A model generated the notes under the pieces. The model had not been told where the DNA came from and did not search any database. It saw nothing but the letters and a program-made list of their open reading frames with translations. A DNA stretch of 64,000 nt from Streptomyces thermolilacinus SPC6. GTDB lineage: Bacteria > Actinomycetota > Actinomycetes > Streptomycetales > Streptomycetaceae. The stretch is taken from assembly GCF_000478605.2 (NCBI RefSeq), contig NZ_ASHX02000001.1, positions 4,851,001 to 4,915,000 on the forward strand, given 5' to 3'. Position numbers and translations under genes: made by a program. This document shows positions 49,429 through 58,307 of the stretch, piece after piece (the first letter of the stretch is position 1; each line of letters starts with the position of its first letter).

Positions 49429-51225
49429 TCAGCCCTGGTAGATCGCCTCGATCTCGTCGGCGAAGTCCTTCGCCACCACGTTCCGCTTCAGCTTCAGCGA
49501 CGGCGTGATGTGACCGGCCTCCTCGGTGAACTGCGAGGTCAGCACCCGGAACTTGCGCACAGACTCGGCCTTCGACACCGCGGCGTTGCCGTCGTCCACG
49601 GCCCGCTGGACCTCCGCCAGCAGCTCCGGGTCCTCCCGCAGCTGCGCCGCCGTCGAACCGGCCGGCTTGCCGTGCTCGGCCGCCCAGCGCGCCAGGAACT
49701 CCTCGTCCAGCGTGATCAGCGCGCCCACGAACGGCCGCCCGTCACCGACGACCATGCACTCCGCGACCAGGGCGTGCCCCCGGATGCGGTCCTCGATCAC
49801 GGCCGGGGCGACGTTCTTGCCGCCCGCGGTGACCAGGATCTCCTTCTTGCGGCCCGTGATGGCCAGGTAGCCGTCCTCGTCGAGGGTGCCGATGTCACCC
49901 GTGTGGAACCAGCCGTCCGCCAGCGCGTCCGCCGTCGCCGCCTCGTTGTTCCAGTAGCCCGTGAAGATGTGCTCGCCGTGCAGCAGCACCTCGCCGTCGT
50001 CGGCGATCCGCACCTTGGAGCCCGGCAGCGGCTGGCCGACCGTGCCGATCTTCTGCCGGTCCCACGGGTTGAACGCGGTCGCCGCGCACGACTCCGTCAG
50101 GCCGTACCCCTCCAGCACCGTGAAGCCGATGCCGCTGTAGAAGTGGCCGAGCCGCTCGCCCAGCGGCGCACCGCCCGAGATCGCGAACTCGCAGCGGCCG
50201 CCCAGCACCGCGCGGAGCTTGGAGTACACCAGCACGTCGAACAGCTTGTGCTTCAGCCGCAGGCCCAGCGAGGGGCCGCCCGGCGTGGACTTGGCCCGGC
50301 TGTACGCGATGGCGGTCTGCGCGGCCCGGTCGAAGATCTTGCCCTTGCCGTCCGCCTGGGCCTTCGCCCGCGCCGAGTTGTAGACCTTCTCGAAGACGCG
50401 CGGCACGCCCAGGATCAGCGTCGGCCGGAACGACGCCAGGTCGTCCGTCAGGTTCTTGATGTCCGGCACGCAGCCGAGCCGGATCGGCGCCAGCACCGAC
50501 GCCACCTCGACCATGCGGCCGAAGACGTGCGCGGCGGGCAGGAACAGCAGCACCGACGAGCGGCCCGTCCGGAACAGCGGCTTGAGCCGCTCCACGACGT
50601 TGCCGCACTCGGCGAAGAAGTTGCGGTGGGTGAGCACGCAGCCCTTGGGGCGGCCCGTCGTGCCTGACGTGTACACGATGGTCGCCACGTCGTCCGCCTT
50701 GGCGCTCGCGCCGCGATCCTCCAGCGTCGCGTCGGACACCTCACGGCCGGCCTCGGTCAGCTCCTCGACGGCCCCGCCGTCGATCCGCCACACGTGCGTC
50801 AGCGCGGGCAGGGCGTCCCGTACGGACTCCACCGCCTCCGCGTGCGCCCCGCTCTCCACGATCGCCGCGACCGCGCCCGAGTCGCCGAGTATCCACTGGA
50901 TCTGCTCGGGCGAACTGGTCTCGTACACCGGCACGGTCACCGCGCCCGCGCTCCAGATCGCGAAGTCCAGCTGCACCCACTCGTAGCGCGTACGGGAGAT
51001 CAGCGCGACCCGGTCGCCCGGCCGCACCCCCCGCGCGATCAGGCCCTTCGCCGCGGCACGCACCTCGGCGAGGAAGTCCTTCGCGGTGACGTCCTGCCAG
51101 CCGCCCGCCACCTTGCGGGCCATGACGGCCACGTCTGGGTGCTGCGCGGCGTTGCGGCGGACGAGATCCGTCATGTTGCCGTCCGCGGGGACCTCGTACA
51201 GGGCCGGAAGGCTGAACTCGCGCAA
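49429..51225 (-). CDS. Long-chain fatty acid--CoA ligase (FadD15-like)
   Basis: The 598-residue AMP-forming enzyme has the nucleotide motif IVYTSGTTGRPKGCVLTHRN at about 182-201, LPAAHVFGRMVEV, EGYGLTESCAATAFN, GWFHTGDIGTLDEDGYLAITGRKKEILVTAGGKNVAP (hinge region) and the C-terminal catalytic Lys of PSLKLKRNVV. It activates long-chain fatty acids with ATP and CoA. The start is a TTG at 51225 with GAGGAG eight bases upstream; no ATG or GTG is better placed. Its relatives in actinobacteria (M. tuberculosis FadD15) lie beside pimB', as here. Confidence 0.95.
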   Translation of the reverse strand: MREFSLPALYEVPADGNMTDLVRRNAAQHPDVAVMARKVAGGWQDVTAKDFLAEVRAAAKGLIARGVRPGDRVALISRTRYEWVQLDFAIWSAGAVTVPVYETSSPEQIQWILGDSGAVAAIVESGAHAEAVESVRDALPALTHVWRIDGGAVEELTEAGREVSDATLEDRGASAKADDVATIVYTSGTTGRPKGCVLTHRNFFAECGNVVERLKPLFRTGRSSVLLFLPAAHVFGRMVEVASVLAPIRLGCVPDIKNLTDDLASFRPTLILGVPRVFEKVYNSARAKAQADGKGKIFDRAAQTAIAYSRAKSTPGGPSLGLRLKHKLFDVLVYSKLRAVLGGRCEFAISGGAPLGERLGHFYSGIGFTVLEGYGLTESCAATAFNPWDRQKIGTVGQPLPGSKVRIADDGEVLLHGEHIFTGYWNNEAATADALADGWFHTGDIGTLDEDGYLAITGRKKEILVTAGGKNVAPAVIEDRIRGHALVAECMVVGDGRPFVGALITLDEEFLARWAAEHGKPAGSTAAQLREDPELLAEVQRAVDDGNAAVSKAESVRKFRVLTSQFTEEAGHITPSLKLKRNVVAKDFADEIEAIYQG

Positions 51226-51492
51226 GACTGCTGCTCCTCATCGGGCGCCGACGCCACGGCTCTGTGTGATGCGTCGGTTCGCGGTCCAAACGGACACGTA
51301 CTCAGTGGGGTGAGCACGACTGGACTGCCCGGACGTTACCCACCGGTACCAGGTTCCCGATAGGGGGTCCTGGCCAGATGTTCCATGCGTCACACATCAT
51401 TGGCACTGCTTCGCGCACAGTAGTCCACTCTCGTCGCGACGTGGAAGTAACCGCAGGTAGGGCCACCCGGCGGGCCCGTAAGGTGGGGTCTC

Positions 51493-52269
51493 ATGCGCAT
51501 TCATGTGGTCAGTGACGTGCACGGCAACGCCCGGGACCTCGCCAAGGCCGGCGACGGCGCCGACGCGCTGGTCTGCCTCGGTGACCTGGTGCTGTTCCTC
51601 GACTACGCCGACCACGCGCGCGGCATCTTCCCCGACCTGTTCGGCGCGGACAACGCCCGCCGCATCGTCGCCCTGCGCACCGCCCGCCGCTTCGACGAGG
51701 CCCGCGCCTTCGCCCGCGGTCTGTGGGCCGAGCTGGCGGAGCGCGGCGTGGACAAGGCCACCGCCGTCGAGTCGGCCGTCCGCGCCCAGTACGCCGAACT
51801 GTTCGCCGCGTTGCCGACGCCGACGTACGCCACGTACGGCAATGTGGACATCCCGTCGCTGTGGCCCGTGTACGCCCGGCCCGGCACCACCGTCCTGGAC
51901 GGCGAGCGCGTCGAGATCGGCGGCCGCGTGTTCGGCTTCGTCGGCGGCGGCCTGCCCTCCCCGATGCGCACCCCGTACGAGGTCCCCGAGGAGGAGTACG
52001 CGGCGAAGGTCGAGGCGCTCGGCGAGGTGGACGTGCTGTGCTCGCACATCCCGCCGGACGTGCCGGAGCTGACGTACGACACGGTCGCCCGCCGCTTCGA
52101 GCGCGGCTCGGGCGCCCTGCTGGCCGCGATCCGCCGGGTACGGCCCCGGTACGCGCTGTTCGGGCACGTCCACCAGCCGCTGGCGCGGCGCATGCGCGTG
52201 GGCGCGACCGAGTGCGTCAACGTGGGCCACTTCGCCTCCTCGGGGCGGCCGTGGGCCCTGGAGTGGTGA
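51493..52269 (+). CDS. Metallophosphoesterase
   Basis: The 258-residue protein begins MRIHVVSDVHGNARDL, supplying the DxH metal ligands, then VCLGDLVLF (GD motif), YGNVDIP (GNxD/H motif), VLCSHIPP and FGHVHQP (GHxH), the calcineurin-type dinuclear metal centre. The substrate is unknown; such proteins include nucleotidases and phosphodiesterases. It is divergent from the acyl-CoA ligase gene with 267 bases between. The SRPBCC gene follows 58 bases downstream on the same strand. Confidence 0.92.
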   Translation: MRIHVVSDVHGNARDLAKAGDGADALVCLGDLVLFLDYADHARGIFPDLFGADNARRIVALRTARRFDEARAFARGLWAELAERGVDKATAVESAVRAQYAELFAALPTPTYATYGNVDIPSLWPVYARPGTTVLDGERVEIGGRVFGFVGGGLPSPMRTPYEVPEEEYAAKVEALGEVDVLCSHIPPDVPELTYDTVARRFERGSGALLAAIRRVRPRYALFGHVHQPLARRMRVGATECVNVGHFASSGRPWALEW

Positions 52270-52327
52270 CCTGCGGGCACGCGATAGCCTTCCTCCACGT
52301 ACCGAGCCCTCTGGAGGAGCCACAGCG

Positions 52328-52777
52328 ATGGCGGAACACACCAGCTCGAGCATCACGATCGAGGCGGCGCCCGCCGAGGTCATGGGAGTGATCGCCGACT
52401 TCGCGCGCTACCCGGAGTGGACCGGCGAGGTCAAGGAGGCGGAGGTCCTGTCGAAGGACGCCGCCGGCCGCGCCGAGCAGGTACGGCTGCTGCTGGACGC
52501 GGGCGCCATCAAGGACGACCACACGCTGGCGTACACCTGGACCGGCGACGACGAGGTCAGCTGGACCCTGGTGAAGTCCCAGATGCTGCGCGCCCTGGAC
52601 GGCTCGTACAAGCTGACCCCCCTCGCGGGCGGCAGCCGCACGGAGGTCACGTACCAGCTGACGGTGGACGTCAAGATCCCCATGCTGGGCATGATCAAGC
52701 GCAAGGCGGAGAAGGTCATCATCGACCGCGCCCTGGCGGGCCTGAAGAAGCGCGTCGAGTCCCGCCCGGGCGCCTGA
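52328..52777 (+). CDS. SRPBCC (START-like) family protein
   Basis: A 149-residue protein starting MAEHTSSSITIEAAPAEVMGVIADFARYPEWTGEVKEAEVL, the polyketide-cyclase/START-like hydrophobic-pocket fold (SRPBCC), with VSWTLVKSQMLRALDGSYKLTP and a C-terminal helix. It resembles M. tuberculosis Rv2185c, which lies next to fadD15 and pimB'. It probably binds a lipid or hydrophobic ligand. The ATG follows GGAGGAG. An ArsA-like ATPase gene follows 68 bases later. Confidence 0.92.
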   Translation: MAEHTSSSITIEAAPAEVMGVIADFARYPEWTGEVKEAEVLSKDAAGRAEQVRLLLDAGAIKDDHTLAYTWTGDDEVSWTLVKSQMLRALDGSYKLTPLAGGSRTEVTYQLTVDVKIPMLGMIKRKAEKVIIDRALAGLKKRVESRPGA

Positions 52778-52845
52778 CCCCCACGGGCCTCCGGCGGGCG
52801 AGGGCGCCGCGGGGCGGGCCGCCGGCAGGGGGCTACCGTGCACGC

Positions 52846-53979
52846 ATGCGCACCCTTCTCGTCGCGGGGCCCGGCGGGTCCGGCCGCACCACCATCGCCG
52901 CCGCGACAGCCCTGGACGCGGCCCGCGCCGGCCGGAAGGTCCTCCTCCTGACCGGTGACCGGGCCCCCGCCACCGACGGCACCACCCTCACCGTCCACCC
53001 CCTGGACCCCGCCGCCCACTTCCGCGAGGAACTCCTCGCGCTCCAGGCCCACGCCGCTCCCGCCCTGGACCTGCTGGGCGCCGCCCCGCTGGACGACGAC
53101 GAGCTCACCCCGCTCCCCGGCAGCGCCTCCTTCGCGTACCTCAGGGCCCTGCGCGACGCCGCCCGGGGCGACTGGGACCTCCTCGTCGTGGACCTCCCGC
53201 CTACCCCCGACGCGATCGCCCTGCTCGCCCTCCCCGAGCAGCTCCGCCGCTACCTGCGCCGCCTCCTCCCGCCCGAGCGGCAGGCCGCCCGCGCCCTGCG
53301 CCCGATGCTGGCCCAGCTCGCCGGGGTCCCCATGCCGCCGGACGGCCTGTACCAGGCCGCGGCCCGCAAGGACGCCGAGCTCGCCGCCGTACAGGACCTC
53401 CTGTGCGCCCCGACGACCAGCGTCCGCCTCGTCGTGGAGCCCGGCCCCGCCGCCGCCGACGCGCTGCGCACCGCCCGCGCCGGACTCGCCCTGTACGGCC
53501 TCGCCCTCGACCCGCTCGTCGCCAACCGCGTCCTGCCCGCCACCAGCCCCGACCCGTGGCTCGCCGCCCTCGCCGCACAGCAGCAGACCCACCTCAAGGA
53601 GCTGTACGAGGACACCGCCCCCGCCGTACACGAGGTGCCGCACCTGGGCCGCGACCCGCGCACCCCCGACGACCTGGCCCTCCTGGGCGCGCCCGCCCCC
53701 GCGGCGGCGCCCGCCCCCGCCCCGCCGTGGCCCGTCGAGGACCTGCGGGACACCGACGGCGTGCTGCTCTGGCGGATCCCGCTGCCCGGCGCCGCCAAGC
53801 CCGCCCTGGGCCTGGTACGGCGCGGCGGCGAACTGGTCCTCACCGTCGGCCCGTTCCGCCGCGTCGTCCCGCTGCCGTCCGCGCTGCGCCGCTGCGCCGT
53901 CGCGGGAGCCGCCCTGCGCGACGGCGAGCTGCGCGTACGGTTCGCCCCCGATCCCGGGCTGTGGCCCCGCACCCCCTGA
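52846..53979 (+). CDS. ArsA/GET3-like ATPase with altered P-loop
   Basis: The 377-residue protein starts MRTLLVAGPGGSGRTTIAAATALDAARAGRKVLLLTGD, the deviant Walker A position of ArsA/Get3 ATPases. The family normally has GKGGxGKT; here proline replaces the signature lysine and Arg14 replaces the P-loop lysine, so ATP hydrolysis may be impaired or altered. WDLLVVDLPPTPDAIALL gives the Walker B region, and the C-terminal part has a beta-rich ArsA-HSP20-like end (LVRRGGELVLTVGPFRRVV). Neighbour order matches Rv2184c. The ATG start follows a weak site. Confidence 0.85.
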   Translation: MRTLLVAGPGGSGRTTIAAATALDAARAGRKVLLLTGDRAPATDGTTLTVHPLDPAAHFREELLALQAHAAPALDLLGAAPLDDDELTPLPGSASFAYLRALRDAARGDWDLLVVDLPPTPDAIALLALPEQLRRYLRRLLPPERQAARALRPMLAQLAGVPMPPDGLYQAAARKDAELAAVQDLLCAPTTSVRLVVEPGPAAADALRTARAGLALYGLALDPLVANRVLPATSPDPWLAALAAQQQTHLKELYEDTAPAVHEVPHLGRDPRTPDDLALLGAPAPAAAPAPAPPWPVEDLRDTDGVLLWRIPLPGAAKPALGLVRRGGELVLTVGPFRRVVPLPSALRRCAVAGAALRDGELRVRFAPDPGLWPRTP

Positions 53980-54012
53980 ACACCCGCGCGCCGGTCGGGT
54001 ACCGTCGATGAC

Positions 54013-54564
54013 ATGAGCGATGCCACCCACCGCCCCGGCCCTCCCGAGGACGACGCCTGGGCACGGGCCTGCGCCGAGGACCTGGCGGCCGAGCGCGCCC
54101 GCCGCCGCGGCCACGGTGGCCCCCCGCCCGGTTCGGCCGCCGACGAGCTGCGCAAGCTCGTCGACGCGGTCGCCGACAAGGTCTCCTCCCTCGGCTCCAC
54201 GCTCGGTGCGCCGCTGCTCGGCGCGGGCGCGCAGACCGCCGTCCGGCAGGCCGTCGAGCAGGCGAAGTCCGCGATCGAGCCGGTCATCGAGCGCAACCCG
54301 CAGGTCTTCGACCACCTCGCCGCGGCGGGCGGCGAGCTCCTCGCGGCCTACCGGTCCGCCGTCCAGGGCCACGAGCAGCGCTGGACCCGCGGTGACCAGG
54401 ACCCGAATGACCCGCACGACGGCGAACGCGCGAAGCGGGCACGGGACACGGACGAGCCCGGCGCGGCCCGCGACCCGTTCCGCCCCGAACGGCCCGACGG
54501 ACGGCCCGAGGGCGGGCGGGACGACGAGGGTCCGGCGGGTAGCCAGCACATCGACCTGGACTGA
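54013..54564 (+). CDS. DUF5304 family protein
   Basis: A 183-residue hydrophilic protein: an N-terminal helix (EDDAWARACAEDLAAERARRRG), a conserved helical segment SAADELRKLVDAVADKVSSLGSTLGAPLLGAGAQTAVRQAVEQAKSAIEPVIERNPQVFDHLAAAGGELLAAYRSAV (about 40-120) and an Asp/Arg/Gly-rich disordered tail. It matches DUF5304, found next to glkA and the ArsA-like ATPase gene in streptomycetes. Its role is unknown; it may be an adaptor. It starts 33 bases after the ATPase gene and is probably co-transcribed. Confidence 0.85.
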   Translation: MSDATHRPGPPEDDAWARACAEDLAAERARRRGHGGPPPGSAADELRKLVDAVADKVSSLGSTLGAPLLGAGAQTAVRQAVEQAKSAIEPVIERNPQVFDHLAAAGGELLAAYRSAVQGHEQRWTRGDQDPNDPHDGERAKRARDTDEPGAARDPFRPERPDGRPEGGRDDEGPAGSQHIDLD

Positions 54565-54641
54565 CGCGAAGGCGAACAGCCGGGCGCCCGCCCTCGGGTA
54601 CGGTTGGGCATAGCGGGGCTCGACCGAAAACTGAGGGACAC

Positions 54642-55583
54642 ATGGGACTCACCATCGGCGTCGACATCGGCGGCACGAAGATCGCGGCCGGCGTGGTCGA
54701 CGAAGAGGGCACCATTCTCGACACCCACAAGGTGCCGACCCCGTCCACACCCGAGGGCATCGTGGACGCGATCTGCGCCGCCGTCTCCGAAGCCGGCAAG
54801 GGCCATGACATCGAGGCCGTCGGCATCGGCGCCGCCGGTTACGTGGACGACAAGCGCGCGACCGTCCTGTTCGCGCCCAACATCGACTGGCGGCACGAGC
54901 CGCTGAAGGACAAGGTCGAGCAGCGCGTCGGGCTGCCCGTCGTCGTGGAGAACGACGCGAACGCCGCCGCGTGGGGCGAGTACCGCTTCGGCGCGGGCCA
55001 GGGCCACGACGACGTCATCTGCATCACGCTCGGCACAGGGCTGGGCGGCGGCATCATCATCGGCAACAAGCTGCGCCGGGGCCGGTTCGGCGTCGCCGCC
55101 GAGTTCGGCCACATCCGGGTCGTCCCGGACGGCCTGCTGTGCGGCTGCGGCAGCCAGGGCTGCTGGGAGCAGTACGCCTCCGGCCGCGCCCTCGTCCGGT
55201 ACGCCAAGCAGCGCGCCAACGCCACCCCGGAGAACGCGCGCGTCCTGCTGTCCCTCGGCGACGGCACGCCCGAGGGCATCCAGGGCAAGCACATCAGCGA
55301 CGCCGCCCGGCAGGGCGACAAGGTGGCCGTGGACTCGTTCCGCGAGCTGGCCCGCTGGGCCGGCGCGGGCCTCGCGGACCTGGCGTCGCTGTTCGACCCG
55401 TCGGCGTTCATCGTCGGCGGCGGCGTCTCGGACGAGGGCGACCTGGTCCTGGACCCGATCCGCAAGTCGTTCCGCCGCTGGCTCGTCGGCGGCAAGTACC
55501 GGCCGCACGCCCAGGTCCTCGCCGCGCAGCTCGGCGGCAAGGCCGGCCTCGTCGGCGCGGCGGACCTCGCCCGCCAGGGCTGA
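54642..55583 (+). CDS. glkA: ROK-family glucokinase
   Basis: The 313-residue protein starts MGLTIGVDIGGTKIAAGVVDEEG (phosphate 1 loop), and has VENDANAAAWGEYRFGAG with the catalytic Asp, the adenosine motif ITLGTGLGGGIIIGN, and the ROK zinc site EFGHIRVVPDGLLCGCGSQGCWEQYASG (about 153-180) with His and three Cys. It phosphorylates glucose with ATP. In Streptomyces coelicolor glkA is also needed for glucose repression. The ATG follows GAGGGAC. The gene is alone or at the end of the upstream unit. Confidence 0.96.
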   Translation: MGLTIGVDIGGTKIAAGVVDEEGTILDTHKVPTPSTPEGIVDAICAAVSEAGKGHDIEAVGIGAAGYVDDKRATVLFAPNIDWRHEPLKDKVEQRVGLPVVVENDANAAAWGEYRFGAGQGHDDVICITLGTGLGGGIIIGNKLRRGRFGVAAEFGHIRVVPDGLLCGCGSQGCWEQYASGRALVRYAKQRANATPENARVLLSLGDGTPEGIQGKHISDAARQGDKVAVDSFRELARWAGAGLADLASLFDPSAFIVGGGVSDEGDLVLDPIRKSFRRWLVGGKYRPHAQVLAAQLGGKAGLVGAADLARQG

Positions 55584-55719
55584 GCCCGCGCCCCGCCGAG
55601 GCCGCGCCCCGTCGAAGCCCCGGCAGGGCTGAGCCGCGAAAGGGCTGGCCCGCGTATCACGCGCATGCGCCCGCCGCGTCCCACCGGGGACGGGGCGGGC
55701 GCTGTCGTATCGTGCCCGC

Positions 55720-56475
55720 ATGGCGCTCACCGCACTGCCCGACTCCCGTACCGAGCCGGACGGTTCGGCCGTGATCCGGGTGCTCGGCTACAACATCCGC
55801 TCCCTGCGCGACGACGAGGACGCCCTGGCCCGGGTCATCCGCGCCTGCGCCCCCGACATCGTCCTCGTCCAGGAGGCGCCCCGCTTCTTCCGCTGGCGCA
55901 AGCACGCCGCGCGGCTCGCCGCCAAGAGCGAGCTGCTCGTCGTCGGCGGGGGCGCCCCCGCCGCCGGGCCGCTGCTGCTGTGCTCCCCGCGCGTCACCGT
56001 CGAACGGACCCGGGACGTCCTGCTGCCGCTCACCCCCGGACTGCACCGGCGCGGCTTCGCCACCGCCGTCGTCCGGGTCGCGGGCGCCCGGTTCGGGCTG
56101 CTCAGCTGCCACCTCGGCCTGCGCTCCGACGAACGGTACGCGCAGACGGGCCTGCTGCTGGACGAACTGGCCGCCCTCGACGTGCCCCACGCCATCGCCG
56201 GGGGCGACATCAACGAACGCCCCGACGGCCGTTCGTTCCGCCGTCTCGCCGCCGAACTCCAGGACTGCCGGGCCGTACGGCCCTGGGGCGGCGAGCACAC
56301 GTTCACGCCGGGCGACCCGCACCAGCGGATCGACGCGATCTTCGCCACCCGGGGCGTGGAGGTGCTGGGCTGCGGCGTACCGGCCGGGCTGCCCGGCGTC
56401 CACGACGCGGACCTGAGGGCGGCGACGGACCATCTGCCCGTGCTCGCCGCCCTCCGCGTACCGGCCACCGCCTGA
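55720..56475 (+). CDS. Endonuclease/exonuclease/phosphatase family protein
   Basis: The 251-residue protein has the EEP fold motifs: VLGYNIRSLRDDEDALARVI (Asn), DIVLVQEAPRFF (metal-binding Glu), LLSCHLGLRSDERYAQTGLLLDEL, IAGGDINERPDG (Asp and Asn) and TDHLPVLAAL (catalytic Asp-His). It could be a DNA/RNA nuclease or a phosphodiesterase for lipid or sugar phosphates. No signal peptide is visible, so it is probably intracellular. The ATG at 55720 is used. It is convergent with the Gly/Asp-rich membrane protein gene, with 10 bases between the stops. Confidence 0.9.
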   Translation: MALTALPDSRTEPDGSAVIRVLGYNIRSLRDDEDALARVIRACAPDIVLVQEAPRFFRWRKHAARLAAKSELLVVGGGAPAAGPLLLCSPRVTVERTRDVLLPLTPGLHRRGFATAVVRVAGARFGLLSCHLGLRSDERYAQTGLLLDELAALDVPHAIAGGDINERPDGRSFRRLAAELQDCRAVRPWGGEHTFTPGDPHQRIDAIFATRGVEVLGCGVPAGLPGVHDADLRAATDHLPVLAALRVPATA

Positions 56476-56485
56476 GGGCGGCGGG

Positions 56486-57325
56486 TCAGACGACCGCGCC
56501 GCGCCCCGGATCGTCGTCGTCCTCGTCGTCACCGGACTGCATCCGCGCCACCAGCGTCGCGAAACCGCCCAGGAACCCGCCGACGCACAGCGTGGTCAGC
56601 CACCAGGTCATCTCCCACTGGAGCAGCACGGCGACCAGCATCAGCACCGGCCCGCCGATCACGCCCAGCCAGCCGAACTTGGCCGCCGAGTCCGCCTCGG
56701 GCAGCGGCGGCGGCTCGGGCGGTACGAAGTGCCCCTCGCCGTCGTCGTCACCGTCCGCGTCCCGGCGCCCGGTACGCGCGGCGGGGACGTCGTCGTCCGG
56801 CTCGGCCAGCTGGTAGTCGCGCGGACCGCGCGGTCCGACGCCCGGCGCGAACACGACGGAACCGCCCAGCGCGGGTTTCTTCAGCGGCTCGCCGTCGCCC
56901 GCGGCCGCGACCTGACCGTCCCCGTCGTCCTCCCGGCCGCTGTCGGACGCACCGCCCCGGCTCTCACCGCCCGGGCCACCGCCGTCCCCGTCACCGCCCC
57001 GGCCGTGACCGTCCGGGCCGCCGCCCTCGGCACCGCCTCCGGCGCGCCGGTTCCCGTCCGCGCCGTCCATGCTGTTGTCCCCGCCGTCGTCGTCCGGCAG
57101 CGCCAGGTCCCTGACCGGCCGGTACGGCCTCGCGCCCGGCGGGTCCGGCGGCTCCTCCCCGTACGCGGCGACGATCGCCGCCCAGGCCGCCTCCTCGTCG
57201 ATGCGCGCCCCGCCGCCCCCGCCCCCGCCGCCGTCCGACGGCTTCGGTGCGGGCCGGTCCTTGGGGCCGCCCGGCCCGTCCACGCTCTCCCCGCGGTCCG
57301 CGTCCGCGTCGTGCTGCTCAGCCAC
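56486..57325 (-). CDS. Gly/Asp-rich protein with C-terminal membrane hairpin
   Basis: The 279-residue protein is hydrophilic and low-complexity for most of its length (runs of Gly and Asp, Pro clusters at 60-70 and 200-210), with a short conserved RIDEEAAWAAIVAAYGEEPPDPPGA segment near residues 41-65 and DSAAKFGWLGVIGGPVLMLVAVLLQWEMTWWLTTLCVGGFLGGFATLVARM at about 212-262, which makes two membrane segments. The C-terminus is acidic. I recognise a streptomycete conserved family without known function. The GTG at 57325 overlaps the stop of the alpha/beta hydrolase gene upstream, suggesting coupling. Confidence 0.82.
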   Translation of the reverse strand: MAEQHDADADRGESVDGPGGPKDRPAPKPSDGGGGGGGGARIDEEAAWAAIVAAYGEEPPDPPGARPYRPVRDLALPDDDGGDNSMDGADGNRRAGGGAEGGGPDGHGRGGDGDGGGPGGESRGGASDSGREDDGDGQVAAAGDGEPLKKPALGGSVVFAPGVGPRGPRDYQLAEPDDDVPAARTGRRDADGDDDGEGHFVPPEPPPLPEADSAAKFGWLGVIGGPVLMLVAVLLQWEMTWWLTTLCVGGFLGGFATLVARMQSGDDEDDDDPGRGAVV

Positions 57326-58121
57326 CGGTCGTGCTCCCCTCCCTGTCCCTGCCCTGGGCGGCGGTCCCGCCTGCCCCCGGAGCGAGCCGGCCGATGAACG
57401 CGTGGCTCTCCTCGAAGATCCGCTCCGCGTCGAGGTCCAACGTCGCGACGTGGTAGCTCTGTTCCAGCAGGACCTCCGTGACGTCCGTGGAGGAGACCCG
57501 GCTCAGGACACGCGCCGAGTCGGCGGGCGGTACGACGTGGTCCTGCGGGGCGCGCAGCAGCAGGAGCGGCTGCGTCACCTGCGGCAGCTCGCCGTCGACC
57601 AGGCGCAGGAACTGCCGCATCGAGTGCGCGGCGTGCAGCGGCACCCGGTCGTAGCCGCCCTCGTCCACGCCCGGCTTGGCGATGTCGTTCGCGATGCCGT
57701 CCTTCGAGGCCACCACGTGGCGGACGACCGGCAGCGCGTGCGCCGCCACGCCGTGCACCTTGTTCGCCGGGTTCACCAGGACGAGCCCCGCGACCGCGTC
57801 ACCGTGCCGGGCCGCCAGCCGCAGCGCCAGCGCGCCGCCCATGGACAGGCCGCACACGAACACGCGGGAGCACGTGGCGCTCAGCACCCGCAGCTCCCGG
57901 TCCACCTCCGCGTACCAGTCCTGCCAGCCGGTGACCTGCATGTCCTGCCAGCGCGTGCCGTGCCCGGGAAGCAGGGGCACCGACACGGTCAGACCGCGCT
58001 CCGCGAGGTACTCGCCCCAGGGGCGCATCGACCGGGGCGAACCGGTGAAGCCGTGGCAGAGGAGTACGCCGACGTCGCCGCCCTCGTGGCGGTACGGCTC
58101 GGCTCCAGGAAGGACCGGCAC
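57318..58121 (-). CDS. Alpha/beta hydrolase (monoacylglycerol lipase/carboxylesterase-like)
   Basis: The 267-residue protein has the oxyanion motif CHGFTGSP, nucleophile Ser93 in the elbow VCGLSMGG, Asp194 (RAPQDHVVPP) and His224 (EQSYHVATLD), the triad of EstA/monoacylglycerol-lipase-type carboxylesterases. It probably hydrolyses acylglycerols or acyl esters. GTG 58121 is used because GGGAG lies seven bases before it and homologs begin PVLPGAEPYRHEGG; longer frames extend through the divergent gene. It overlaps the next gene by eight bases. It is divergent from plsC. Confidence 0.93.
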   Translation of the reverse strand: MPVLPGAEPYRHEGGDVGVLLCHGFTGSPRSMRPWGEYLAERGLTVSVPLLPGHGTRWQDMQVTGWQDWYAEVDRELRVLSATCSRVFVCGLSMGGALALRLAARHGDAVAGLVLVNPANKVHGVAAHALPVVRHVVASKDGIANDIAKPGVDEGGYDRVPLHAAHSMRQFLRLVDGELPQVTQPLLLLRAPQDHVVPPADSARVLSRVSSTDVTEVLLEQSYHVATLDLDAERIFEESHAFIGRLAPGAGGTAAQGRDREGSTTGG

Positions 58122-58307
58122 GGAGGTCTCCCGTTCGGATTCGGTGGGCTTGGAAACGTGTACTTCACCGTACGCGACCGGGGTGACACCGACCAGGGCC
58201 GTCACACCGCCCGCGCCGGGTGGCCGACGGCCCCGGCGCGGACGGAAGAGTGCCGGGAGGCCCGTACGGGTTAAGGTCTGTGCGACGGAACACGGGAGGA
58301 ACACGAG

